A stretch of 64,000 nucleotides of DNA from positions 3,336,001 to 3,400,000 of the forward strand of contig BRXU01000006.1 of the NCBI GenBank assembly GCA_030267565.1. Reading direction: 5' to 3'. Positions 10,089 to 30,829 of this stretch are shown here, piece by piece. Numbering within the stretch: the first letter of the stretch is position 1; every line of letters starts with the position of its first letter. This DNA is from Pleodorina starrii. Lineage: Eukaryota; Chlorophyta; Chlorophyceae; Chlamydomonadales; Volvocaceae. The notes beneath the pieces are model-generated. The model was given only the letters and a program-made list of their open reading frames with translations, was not told where the DNA came from and did not search any database. A program made the translations under genes and the position numbers.

Positions 10089-12799
10089 CGAGGTTCGCAC
10101 GAGGTGGGGTGTCAACCCGTGTGAGCACGATGGGAATTAGGGCGGCGCAGCGCGGCGTGTGCGAGCCCTGTGCCCTGGGCAAGCAGACCCAGCAGCCGCA
10201 CCGGTCCACTGGCCACGTCGCGGCCCGGCGGCTGGACCAGGTCCACATGGACGTGGGAGTCATGCCCATCACTTCAGCGGGCGGTAACGGGTACTACGCC
10301 ACTTTTTATGATGATTTCACCAAGTTTTCGGAGGTGCGGTGCATTGAGCACAAGTCAGATGTTCCCCTGGTCGTTCGCGAGGTCCTGACCCTTTGGCAGA
10401 CCCAGACGGGCGACAAGGTCCGCCGCGTGCATACGGACCGGGGCGGTGAGTACGTAAACAAGGATCTGCTTTCAGTGTTCGCTAAGATGGGTGTTTTGCA
10501 TGAGAAGACCGCACCGTATTCCCCCCAGCAGAACGGTGCGGCTGAGCGCCTGAACAGGACGCTCATGGATCGCGTGCGGGCCATGTTGATTGATTCCGGG
10601 CAGCCGCAGGAGATGTGGGGCGAGGCCATTCGGACGGCCAACCTGCTCCGCAACGTGACCCCCACGAGTGACAGTGCGCTGACGCCGTGGGAGCGTTTTA
10701 CCGGCCAAAAGCCGGATTTGTCGAGGCTGCGGGTGTTCGGGAGCATTGCGTACGTGATGGTGCCAAGCCAAAAGCGGAAGAAGCTGGATCCCGTCGCGAT
10801 TAAGGGGGTTATGGTGGGCTACGAGTGGGGGCTCAGTGCGTGGCGCATCTGGGACCCGATTGCCCAAAAGCTGCATTTGAGCACTGATGTTGTTTTCAAT
10901 GAGCAACGCCGCTGGGGGTGTGACACCCAGCACTACTCCGATTCGGACTCGGATTCAAGCTCGTATCTGGGTCCGGAGGAGGAGGAGGAGGATGAGTCCG
11001 GCCCCGATACCGACCCTGATGCGGACGGTGACGGGCCAGGCGCCGATGAGGAGGATGAGTCTTCCGGTGATGGAGGGGGCAGCGCGGGTGAGCCCGAGGG
11101 CGCCGACCCGCCTGACTCCCCGCCTGGGGGCGACCCGCCGGGAGATGCGAATCCGCCGGACGCCCCGGAAGAGAATGTCCGGCGATCTGCTAGGATGAAT
11201 AAGGGGAAGATGCCAGCGCGGTATGTCGGGACTGTGGCGTCGGAAGTGCCGGTGCCAACCACGGCCGACGAAGCCATGGCATCTCTGTACGGAGAGTTTT
11301 GGACTGAAGCAATGGAGGAGGAAATGGCCTCACATCGTGCTAAGGGCACGTTTTCCCTTGTCCAGTCACCCCCTGGGGTCCGTCCTCTTGGCAGCAAATG
11401 GGTTTTCTCGCTCAAGCAGGATGAGAATGGGGTTGTCGAGCGTTTTAAGGCGCGATGGGTGGTCAAGGGATTTATGCAGCGTGAAGAAATTGATTTTGAG
11501 GAGGTGTTCGCGCCCGTTAGCAAGCAATCAACGCTGCGGGCTTTTCTGTCCATGGTCGCGGCCGGCAACATGGAGCTGCACCAGCTAGATGTGAAGACCG
11601 CTTTCCTGAACGGGGCGCTGGAGGAGGAAATTTACGTTACGCAGCCCCCGGGTTTCGAAGTGGGTGGGCCCAACGTTGTGGCCCGCCTTCACAAGGCTTT
11701 GTACGGCCTGCGCCAGGCGTCGCGCACGTGGTACAAGACCTTGCACGAGCGGTTGAAGGCCATGGGGTACGAGCAATCTGCTGCGGATCCCAGCTTGTAT
11801 GTGCGCGTCGAGGATGGAGTGCAGGTGTACGTTTTGGTGTACGTGGACGACGTGTTGGTCGCGTCGGTGAGCCATGAGCTGGTTTTACAGGCCAAGGCCG
11901 AGCTCATGCGCCAGTTCGAGTGCCGCGACATGGGCGAGGCGAGCGTTTTCTTGGGGATGGAGATCAAGCGGAACAGGGAGCGCAACTCCCTGGCTTTGTC
12001 CCAGAAGCGCATGATTTCGGAGTTGGTGTCCAACTACGGCATGGAGGGTGCGCAGCCCAAGCCGGTTCCCATGGCCCAGGGGACTGTCCTGGTAAAGTCG
12101 GGCAGTGAGGAGCGTTTGGATCGTGGGAGGTACCCGTACAGCGAGCTCGTTGGCAGTCTGCTGTACATCGCCGGGTGCACGCGCCCCGATATTTCCTATG
12201 CCGTGGGAGTGCTGACGAGGCACATGGCGAACCCGTCGATGGAGCACTGGAAGGCCGCAAAGGGAGTCGTGCGTTATTTGGCGGGTACGGTCGATTACGG
12301 TATCGTTTTCGGAGGAGAGCGTGTGAGCGAAGGAATGGTCGGTTTTAGTGATGCTGATCATGCGGGCTGTTTGGACAGCCGGAGGTCGACGACTGGCTAC
12401 GTGTTTACGGTGCACGGTGGCGCTGTCAGTTGGGCGAGCAAGATCCAGCGGAGCGTTGCTGTCTCAACCATGGAGGCCGAGTATATGGCGGCTTCGGAGG
12501 CTTCGAAGGAGGCGCTATGGCTGCGGCAATTGCTGTCGGATTTGAAATACGAAGTTCGCCCGACAACGATCAACTGCGACAGCCAGAGCGCGATCAAGGT
12601 CATCAAGAATCCGGTTGTGTCGGTCAAATCGAAGCATATCGCGATCCGGTATCACTCCGTTCGCGAGCAGGTCATGTTTGGTTCGGTCGTGATGGTTGAT
12701 TGCCGGACGGATGAGATGGTGGCCGATATTTTGACGAAGCCGCTGCCGACGGAGAAGTTCGAGCAGCACCGCGCGAGCATGGGGGTGTGCAAGATCTGA
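10085..12799 (+). CDS. Copia integrase, reverse transcriptase and RNase H
   Basis: 904 residues as an open frame, but meaningful sequence in this frame begins upstream at about 10041 (LFHRRLGHAGF). Integrase: CEPCALGKQ completes the HHCC zinc site; the DDE triad is at VHMDVGV, HTDRGGEY and QNGAAERLNRT. An acidic linker (EEEEDESGPDTD) follows. Reverse transcriptase: GSKWVFSLKQDENG, RWVVKGFMQ, HQLDVKTAFLNG (first Asp), LYGLRQASRTWY and YVLVYVDDVLVA (YVDD). RNase H: VGFSDADHAGCLDSRRSTTG, TMEAEYMAASEA, then ADILTKPLP near the end. Length and order are full-size for copia. The frame is intact within this segment. Confidence 0.95.
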   Translation: MTRFARGGVSTRVSTMGIRAAQRGVCEPCALGKQTQQPHRSTGHVAARRLDQVHMDVGVMPITSAGGNGYYATFYDDFTKFSEVRCIEHKSDVPLVVREVLTLWQTQTGDKVRRVHTDRGGEYVNKDLLSVFAKMGVLHEKTAPYSPQQNGAAERLNRTLMDRVRAMLIDSGQPQEMWGEAIRTANLLRNVTPTSDSALTPWERFTGQKPDLSRLRVFGSIAYVMVPSQKRKKLDPVAIKGVMVGYEWGLSAWRIWDPIAQKLHLSTDVVFNEQRRWGCDTQHYSDSDSDSSSYLGPEEEEEDESGPDTDPDADGDGPGADEEDESSGDGGGSAGEPEGADPPDSPPGGDPPGDANPPDAPEENVRRSARMNKGKMPARYVGTVASEVPVPTTADEAMASLYGEFWTEAMEEEMASHRAKGTFSLVQSPPGVRPLGSKWVFSLKQDENGVVERFKARWVVKGFMQREEIDFEEVFAPVSKQSTLRAFLSMVAAGNMELHQLDVKTAFLNGALEEEIYVTQPPGFEVGGPNVVARLHKALYGLRQASRTWYKTLHERLKAMGYEQSAADPSLYVRVEDGVQVYVLVYVDDVLVASVSHELVLQAKAELMRQFECRDMGEASVFLGMEIKRNRERNSLALSQKRMISELVSNYGMEGAQPKPVPMAQGTVLVKSGSEERLDRGRYPYSELVGSLLYIAGCTRPDISYAVGVLTRHMANPSMEHWKAAKGVVRYLAGTVDYGIVFGGERVSEGMVGFSDADHAGCLDSRRSTTGYVFTVHGGAVSWASKIQRSVAVSTMEAEYMAASEASKEALWLRQLLSDLKYEVRPTTINCDSQSAIKVIKNPVVSVKSKHIAIRYHSVREQVMFGSVVMVDCRTDEMVADILTKPLPTEKFEQHRASMGVCKI

Positions 12800-12810
12800 C
12801 CGCGTGGGAG

Positions 12811-12954
12811 TGTTGAGGTTCGGACGATTACGTTCAGACTTGCACTGCTCCGGAACTGTACGACATCTCTATCTGGTGTGCTTTGCCTAGCAGAGCATTG
12901 TCTGTCTTACTTGTAACATCGGAATGTCTACCAATTGACTATCAATCCACAACA
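12811..12954 (+). repeat. 3' LTR of the copia element
   Basis: 144 bp, TGTTG...CAACA, apparently identical to 8124-8267. Followed directly by the second TTGCG at 12955-12959. Confidence 0.96.
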
Positions 12955-13218
12955 TTGCGTCGGACGCTAAATCGACCCGCGGAAGTCGACGAGCGCCCTA
13001 ACGAATTCATATCATAGTGTACGGAAAAACTAACTTTCAGAAAGCCAACTTCTCCACATGTTGTAGCCAATCCAGTGCGGAAGCATTTAGGTCCAGTCTC
13101 GCCACTCGTGGACCATTTAGTGTGCAGCTTCCCTTGCTGTGGTAGACAACAACCGCTGAACCGCAGTCCGACATCTTATTATACTTTGCTCGGGCGCTTA
13201 AGCAACACGACTGCAGCC

Positions 13219-15482
<2,264 letters not shown>

Positions 15483-18002
15483 AGATGACACCAAGGGTAC
15501 GACAAGGACCGCGAAGAGTCTTTGCAGGATGTTGTCGACCGTAGGAAGCACCAAGTGGGGTTTGCTGTTGCGGAGGCGCAACAGAACAGCGGGTTGGGGT
15601 GGCGGCAGCAGCAGCAGCAGCAGCATTTTCGCCCCAGGATTCACAGCAGGAGTCCTAAGGATTTTCACCATCGTGGGTGCCTGCTTGCGATGCGATGAAG
15701 GCCCACACGTTGCGGGCCTGGAGCACCGGCGAGCGTTTGGGGGCTCAGCGACGGGGGGGGGAGGGGCTCGTCGAGGCCTCCCAACACTTCGCTCATGTTT
15801 GTGGATTGATTCCACAACTCTCATTCGATCCACTTTGGCTTGGCTCTGCGTTGACTCGGGGGAGGCAGGCCCCGTTGCAAAGTAATAATAATCAAAACTT
15901 GCCTTTTGGGGTGCGGCTGTTCCTGTGACGCATGTAACAAATGTACGAATGTACGGCCGAGTCGCGATTTGACGGCCGGCGTTCGTTGCGGGAACTCTGT
16001 GTATCAATAATAAGGACGAGACCGTTGCGTTGCGATGATGAAGACGTCTCGTAGGATTGTTTTTTTAGATTGCGCGGCGCGCTTTTCGCTTCTTTTCTGT
16101 TGACAACGCACGTGGTGATAACGCGGGGTAACATCGTGCACGAGGTGTCGTGCACGGGCCGTGTACGACGCGCACACTTTCTGTGAGCGATTTACGATTG
16201 GGCTACTTTTTGAAGTTTCTTTCCTTTAATCATTGTGGAGTGTCGGTCTTGCGAGTGTCGTTCCTCGAGAGCTGTACGACTTGCCGTACAGCGCGACTTC
16301 GCGAGGGGCAGCGCTAACTTTCAGGCGTGAGGGACAATGGGAAAAATCCACTGCAACGCACGATATCCGAGTTGGTTAACTATCTGCTTCGGCAGTAGGA
16401 CTTCAAATCCAATACTGGCGCGTTGTGGGTTACGCGTGCGGTTGTGGGTTACGCCTGCGGCGTGGTTTTATCAATACACGGCGTGGCGCGTGGCGGATGG
16501 TGATGGGCGTGGGTGGTGGGAGGGCACGTGGGCAACGTCGATCGGCATTGTTGGGGGGTTGGTTCTTGCGGTTTTCCAGGCTCGGTCGTGATTGCGCCGT
16601 ACTGTATGCATAACCGCAAGCTAGTACGAACTAGCTCGTACTAGCTCGTATCCGTCCGCTTACTGCACCGTACCGCATTGCTGCATGATACGACTTGTTT
16701 GGTTTGCTGCATGTTGCATTTACCCCTTTGCACACGTAACCCATAACCGCGATGGTCATACGGTAGCTTGTCGCGCATGCTTGATGCTCTTTCGTCGATG
16801 TGTGTGACGGGATTGGGGGCGCAACACGCAAGAAGTACCGGCAGGCCTGCGGAAACAACCACACATACGCAACGGACGATGACACGCACGATGTTGGTGT
16901 AAGCACTGTCCGTCACTGTCTCGATCACGCGCACTCGCGGTTCGACTGGGCGAGCCAATCTACATCAGGAACAGCGGCGGTGCATGGAGGCTGCTGCTGT
17001 TGGCGGGGGAAAGAGGCTTTACAAGGATTTGCCCCGGTTGGGCCCCGTTTGGGCCAGGGAGGCCGAGGTCGCAACGAGTCTCAGCCAGCAGCACATACGC
17101 AATCAAACCGATGGGCCCGAGCTGCATGTGTCAAACCACGTTGTTTGACAGTTGGCAGTTGGGAGGACGCGCCTCGGCAGCCTGGAGCCGCTGCACGGTA
17201 GTATTTGTTACAGTGGGGTTTCCAGGCCCCCGGAGGGGTAGAGCCGGCAGTAGGGATATCCGGCCTGGCACTGCCGAGATCTCTCTCTCTGGAAACTGAA
17301 AACAACCTGAAACAACGCTCTGGAGCTGCGGATAGGCGCATAGCCAGGCCGAGCAGGCATGCGTTTCTGCAGCATTCCCCATACGCTTATTGAGGATCTC
17401 GAATTGGAATGGAGGAGACGGATCCCGAGGGCCTGGAATCCAGCGCCGTTCATCTGAAAGGTGCTCCCGCCAGCCGCGCCAGCCACCTTCGTCGGGCGCT
17501 GTCGGGCGATCCGGACCCGGAAAGGTTGCGTAGCAGACAGCTTCAAACAAGCACATGTCGTCAAATGTTGCGGACGGGCTTGCAGTTTCTCACATGCACT
17601 CAAAGCCCTGGTTGCGCGATTTGACAGCATCGGGCCGAACAACTTTACCTGACGTGCCGATCCGTACCAACGGGTTAAGCAAGTCTCTAATCAGGAGTAC
17701 TCTCCCGCTCAGCACTCCTTGCAACTTTTAAGCTTTACTGTCCACTTTCCAAGTAGCCGTAAGCCTGCGGCGATTCGCGCAGTGGCGCTTCGACCAGTCG
17801 AGAGCCGTCCGGGCACACAGATACCTCATCAGGATTAACGCTACCAAATGTGCAGCGCTGGTAAAGGCAGCGACGACATGCGGCTGCAAGCGCTTGGTCA
17901 AAGTTACGTTTAACGCTGATTTTCTCGTATTATCTTGACTTCGCCCGTCAGATCTACTAGACTATGGCTTAATTTACATAATACCTAGTAATATCCCCTG
18001 TA
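15483..18002. other. Intergenic region between the Rieske and J-domain genes
   Basis: About 2.5 kb with no recognisable gene. Probable 3' UTR of the Rieske gene up to a TGTAA signal at 15933-15937. A tRNA-like sequence occurs at 16353-16425. A small palindrome (CTGTACG/CGTACAG) lies near 16272. The last few hundred bases before 18003 are AT-richer and should hold the J-protein promoter. Short open frames at 16.8-17.6 kb show no domain. Confidence 0.45.
16353..16425 (+). repeat. tRNA-like sequence (SINE head or tRNA pseudogene)
   Basis: CCGAGTTGGTTAA resembles the A box/D arm of Leu or Ser tRNAs and GACTTCAAATCC resembles a B box/T arm. The ends CAACGC and GCGTTG can pair as an acceptor stem, and CTGC-TTCG-GCAG sits where the anticodon arm would be. 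The middle has no proper seven-base anticodon loop, so it is not called a functional tRNA. Confidence 0.3.
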
Positions 18003-26329
<8,327 letters not shown>

Positions 26330-27830
26330 GGAAGCTTGGCCTCTTGACCTGGGAGTTGGGCCTGCTGCTGCCAACAAGCACGACTGCAAGCGCAACGCTC
26401 AGCTTGAGGTCCCCCGGAATTACGAAACCTGGAGCCGCGCATCTAGCTGGCAGGAGAGAGGTGCTGGCAGGAGAGAGGATTGTTGGAAAGCGACATGCGG
26501 AGATGCGAAGGTGCCATCAGACCGGGGGGCCATCTGCCCGGGGGAGCCGATGAGCGGGAGGGAGAGGGGGCCAAATGCCCCCTGCACACCGCCAACTTCG
26601 TCTCCGTTCTTTTCGCTAAAGTTTGTCTAATTACCGACCCACGGGTCACCAGCATTACTGGCCACGGGTCATCGCCGGCACAGCGACCCAAAGCATCACT
26701 GGCGAAAAAGCCCGGCCCACGCGTCGCCGACATGCCGTCCCATGGGTCGGCGGCTCTGGCGGCTCCCAAAGCCATAGACTTTGGGGCAAAGGGCCGTCGC
26801 CATTGGTCGTCGGCAGCAAGCTTGCCTGCTTGCGTGCTACGCGTGGCGTTGCTTTGCTTTGCTTTGCTTTGCTTGCCTCTGCCGTCCCAAAGGGAGGTTT
26901 TGAAGGTTTGGGGATCGAAGCATTTGGGGGTCTTGGGGCCTTAGGGTTCAGTAGAGGATGAATGCGCAACCCACCAGAGTGGGGGTTGACAGTTGGTTGT
27001 TGGGTTTCGTTGCCGTTGTTGCATCTGTTGTTGTTGCTGCTGCTGCAAGGGAACGGTTCTTGTGGGAACTGAACCAGGGAGGGTTGCGGCGGCTCTGCTG
27101 CATCGGTTGAGAGAAGAGGACTGGGACGGGGGAAAGGGAAGAATACCGTCAATAGGGAAGAATACCACACAGAGAAAGGGAGAGGGATAAGAGGAAGGGA
27201 AAGGGGGAAGGTAATACGGCGTCGACGTTTGGGAGAAGATGGCTGGCGCGACAGTGTTGCGGGGCCCTCGAGCCAGGCGCCAGTCGCAGGGCCCACTTGC
27301 CGGTGGTACCCATGTAGAGCATCTGCACGACAGCCGGCACGCATCCAGCCCGCTGCACGGCGCGGGCATCTTGACTAGACCCGAATGCACAGAACACGAA
27401 GAGCATGTCGACACAGCTGCCGAGACTTCACCAGTTGCAACGTTGCTTTCCCAGCCGCGACGACTCCGCGCGTCTTTTTCGGTTTCCTTCTAGTTCGCGG
27501 TACGCTGATGACTGCGCATGTCACTGGTAGGGAGGGAGGGACGTCGGCGCGCGTCGAGCGTCGAGCGGCGGGCGGCGGGCGGCGGCCTTCATGCGGGTGT
27601 CCATGATTCTTGGCGCGCCGCTTAGTTTCCTGTACAGCATTGGTCTGTACACACGCGCTAGAGAGGTTTTGTTTGCTGTTGGGTTGGGCGCGTCTTAATG
27701 TACGACGATGTTGGAAGGTGAAGAAAAGCCGGAAACTGAAAGCTGGAGACGTAATGTGATGTAGGTGGCACGTCACGCTGACGTAGTGCCCCAGACTCCC
27801 AGTGCGCGCCAGCCGCCAGGGCTCCGGGCC

Positions 27831-27990
27831 ACAGGGCCTCTCTAGAGCGGCCAGGGCCTCCCTAGAGCGGCCAGGGCCTCCCTAGAGCGGCCAGGGCCTC
27901 CCTAGAGCGGCCAGGGCCTCCCTAGAGCGGCCAGGGCCTCCCTAGAGCGGCCAGGGCCTCCCTAGAGCGGCCAGGGCCTCCCTAGAGCGG
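27831..27990 (+). repeat. Tandem array, 20-bp unit, eight copies
   Basis: Unit CCAGGGCCTCCCTAGAGCGG repeated head to tail, with copies 2 to 8 nearly or fully identical and the first slightly diverged. It is followed at 27991 by a partly inverted copy (CCCTGGCCGCTCTAGAGCGG), so the array can fold back on its end. Confidence 0.95.
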
Positions 27991-28263
27991 CCCTGGCCGC
28001 TCTAGAGCGGCGCCTAGACGACGTTCGTCACGTCGTGTGTTTGTCAGTTTGTAAAACGTGCGGTGCGGTGCCGTGCCGTGGCGGACGGCGTGGTGTTGCG
28101 CGCAAGCCCCTTGTCGTGCATAGTTTGGGCATGGCCCCTACTCGCGCTTGGTTGGTTGGTTGCAGTCAGGTCGTTGCACGTGAGGTGGACTGGACTGGAC
28201 GGTGAGTGGAGTGAAGTGGAGTTCTGCTTTGCGAGGTTGGGACACTGGCATGGGTAACCGGGT

Positions 28264-28301
28264 GGTAAGAAAGAAGATACCGCAGCGAAGGGACGCAGAG
28301 G
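28264..28301 (-). repeat. Dispersed repeat A (copy outside a modelled intron)
   Basis: On the - strand it contains CTTCGCTGCGGTATCTTCTT. It lies in the gene-poor region. Confidence 0.65.
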
Positions 28302-30829
28302 TAGCCTGGTGGTGGTGGTGGTTGCAGCGCTCTGCGCGCCATTCCGTCCTAAACATAGTGTGGTCGTTGCCGCCGCGCGATTGCTGATTGCTTTCATTTC
28401 AGTCCCGGTGCATGTATGTGTGTGTAGGGTGTGTGCCAGGAACGTGCCCGGTGTGGACGTGTCAAACGTGGAGCATGGGGACAGCTGTAGGAGCGAGGCC
28501 AAAGGAACTGGCCCCGTTTGGGCGTGTGCCTTGTTCCGTCGTGTCCGTCTTCAGAGGTACGCGACCACCTTGAACGCCTGTCGTGACCGTCTTCTTGTTG
28601 AATGCGTGCCCTGACCCCTCGCGAACCGTCTCCTTTGGGGTGTGCCCCTGTCCTGTTCTGTCCTGTCGTGAGGGATGTGCCCTATCGTGACCTAGCTTGC
28701 TAAAAACTACCCCACACCCCCACGGTTTGAGGCGTCGTAGGGTGGGACAGCGCGGACGGACTGACTCGGCCTTCTGTGGCAATGGACCGCGATGGACGCA
28801 AAGGACGGGCGGTCTAGACTGCCCAGTCGTTCCTATTTGAGGAGGAGGAGGAGGAGCAGGAAGGTCTGTGGCCCTGACTGTCATGACTAGCAGCGGTCCT
28901 TCGCCTCATATTAACATTGACATCCCAAAGGGCCGTCTCCAACTCGAGCAGCCGACGCCCGCCTCCTTCCTTGGGAGCCACGTCCGCCGTTGTACGTGTA
29001 CGGCACCTCGCAGCTTGCAGCTTGCTTCTTCTCTTTTGTGTCCTGCTGTTGTGCTTTGGACGCATGTCTGTCTGTGTGTCTGTCTGTCTGTCAATCCCTA
29101 AAACAACCTAAAACAACCCGGCAAACGATGTGGAGACGTGGGCTGTGCGCGCGCGCCAGAGGTGCCTCAGCCGGACTGACTCCCTTGTCGTCGGGCGTTG
29201 ACGTTGGCGTTGAGCTTGACTGGAGGGTGGGGGCGGGTTTGTCGTTGTCGTCGTTCCTTCTTCAACGCAGACGTCCAGATGGGAGGTTTGTTAGTTGGTT
29301 AGTTACACCCGTGTGGGCGCGTGTGTGTGCTTGCATCAAATACCGTACACACAGCGTACGGTATACAGCACTCGTGGCTCTGCAACTGGAGCCCCAACAA
29401 GAGGAGTTTGAGGGTCTTCCTGCTTTTGCAGGGTCGGCTGGTGGCGTGGGTGTGGGTGGGGCGACGGGCGAGACGTGGATCAACCGGGCTCGGCCCTGGT
29501 GGGCGGCCCCCCTCCCTCCCCCCCGAGATGGACAGCTGCGGCCACCCACCGAGCAGCGCCGCGCTTCCGCGACGGAAGACGGTACAAGGGCCGCACGCGG
29601 GCATGGGAACGGCTCGGTTCAGTTTGGTTGGCGATGGGAAGGCGGGATATGGCGACTCGAGCGGGGTTCGGGCTGCGCCTCCGGTGCAGGCAGGAGCTTG
29701 CTGCGGCGTTTTTGTCGTATCCTAGGATCCAGTTTGCGCGGCTGATTCAGAAATTCTTGAAGGGCTTCATATGTGATGAACCCAACGTTGAAACGATTTA
29801 AACTTCACATGTACTACAGCATGTGAATTGACACGTCGTCCGGGACTCCGGGTCAGCAGCCCCCAACCTGCAAGAGTGAGTGCTTCCGCGACGTCGGCGC
29901 GCCGATCCCACCAATACACCGTGCAGTGCGGTGCGGTGCGGTGCGGTGCATGCCCCTCCTGCGGTGCGCCGCGCTGCACTTGACAAGGCGTCTGCCCACC
30001 CGCACCCACACCCACACCCGGCGCGCAGACTACCGTATCGCCTCATCACAAGCCGCGTCCTCCGCGCATCCGCCCTCCCCGCCTCTCCTCCTCCTCCTGC
30101 TCCTCTTCCCTCCCTCTTCCTGGGGCACTGTGCCTGCGCGTCCGATGCCGCCCATCCGACTGCCCCACAACACTCGCGCGGAACGCGGACGGGCGCCACA
30201 GATTGACGCACGAGCGGTGTCACCACACTACCACACCAACTGAAGCGGCAGCGAGCGGAGCATCGCCTCCTCCTCCCGCTAGGTATGGTTTACGCAGTAC
30301 GCATTTGACCACTGCAGGTCAGTCCGCCGCGGTTGGTTGAGTCATACCTCGCCTACCCGGTACCTACAGATGCGGTGTTGCAAGCAAAACACCTGCCGCA
30401 AGGTGCAACACACCGCAGCACCGAACGGACACAGTACCGACAGTACCCTACGGATATTGTGCCGTACTCACACCCGGCCCCGTATCCAATCCATACCGCC
30501 GCCAATCAACACGTCAAAAAAACACGGCACGGCACACGCCCTTGTCGTCCAACCCCCCACACAGCCGACGTCCGGCCCTGTACACCTCATCCCAAGGATC
30601 CACCATTTGGGCCAATCGAAGTAATCTGACCCTCACAAATATTCATCCGAATATGACACACCTGCCCGCCCACCCACCCGCCATGCAATGCACATCACCC
30701 CTCCGGCCGGCAACATTCCCCTGCCCAAACCCTGGAGCCCCCCCCCCCTGCCCCGCCCCCTCCCCCTCCCCCTGCCCCGCCCCCTGCGATATTGTCTTTT
30801 TGCCCCTGCCCCCAAGTCACCCCCCCTCC

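Larger units (their letters stand above)
8124..12954 (+). mobile_element. Ty1/copia LTR retrotransposon, complete but frameshifted
   Basis: A 4.8-kb element bounded by 144-bp LTRs and a 5-bp duplication (TTGCG). Internal order is gag, protease, integrase, reverse transcriptase, RNase H, which is the copia order. The primer site is at 8268-8280 and a purine-rich tract (GCGTGGGAG) ends at 12810. The two LTRs look identical base for base by eye, so insertion should be recent. The coding frame is broken by two single-base shifts (about 9553-9560 and about 10030-10042); the first and third segments are in the same frame. It lies 265 bp upstream of the Rieske gene start, same strand. Confidence 0.97.
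26330..30829. other. Gene-poor region with repeats
   Basis: About 4.5 kb between the ends of two convergent genes (J-domain + and GDPD-like -). It contains the 20-bp array at 27831-27990, an orphan copy of repeat A at 28264-28301, short GT- and GGA-rich stretches, and a small palindrome (TACCGTAC/GTACGGTA) near 29341. Open frames here lack recognisable domains. Long UTRs of the two neighbours may occupy part of it. Confidence 0.45.

Noticed and set aside
10933..12415. Open frames on - opposite the copia pol
   Set aside because: Shadows of the conserved integrase/RT frame; no domain.
28990..29745. 251-codon open frame on +
   Set aside because: No domain, biased composition, no supporting splice or start context.
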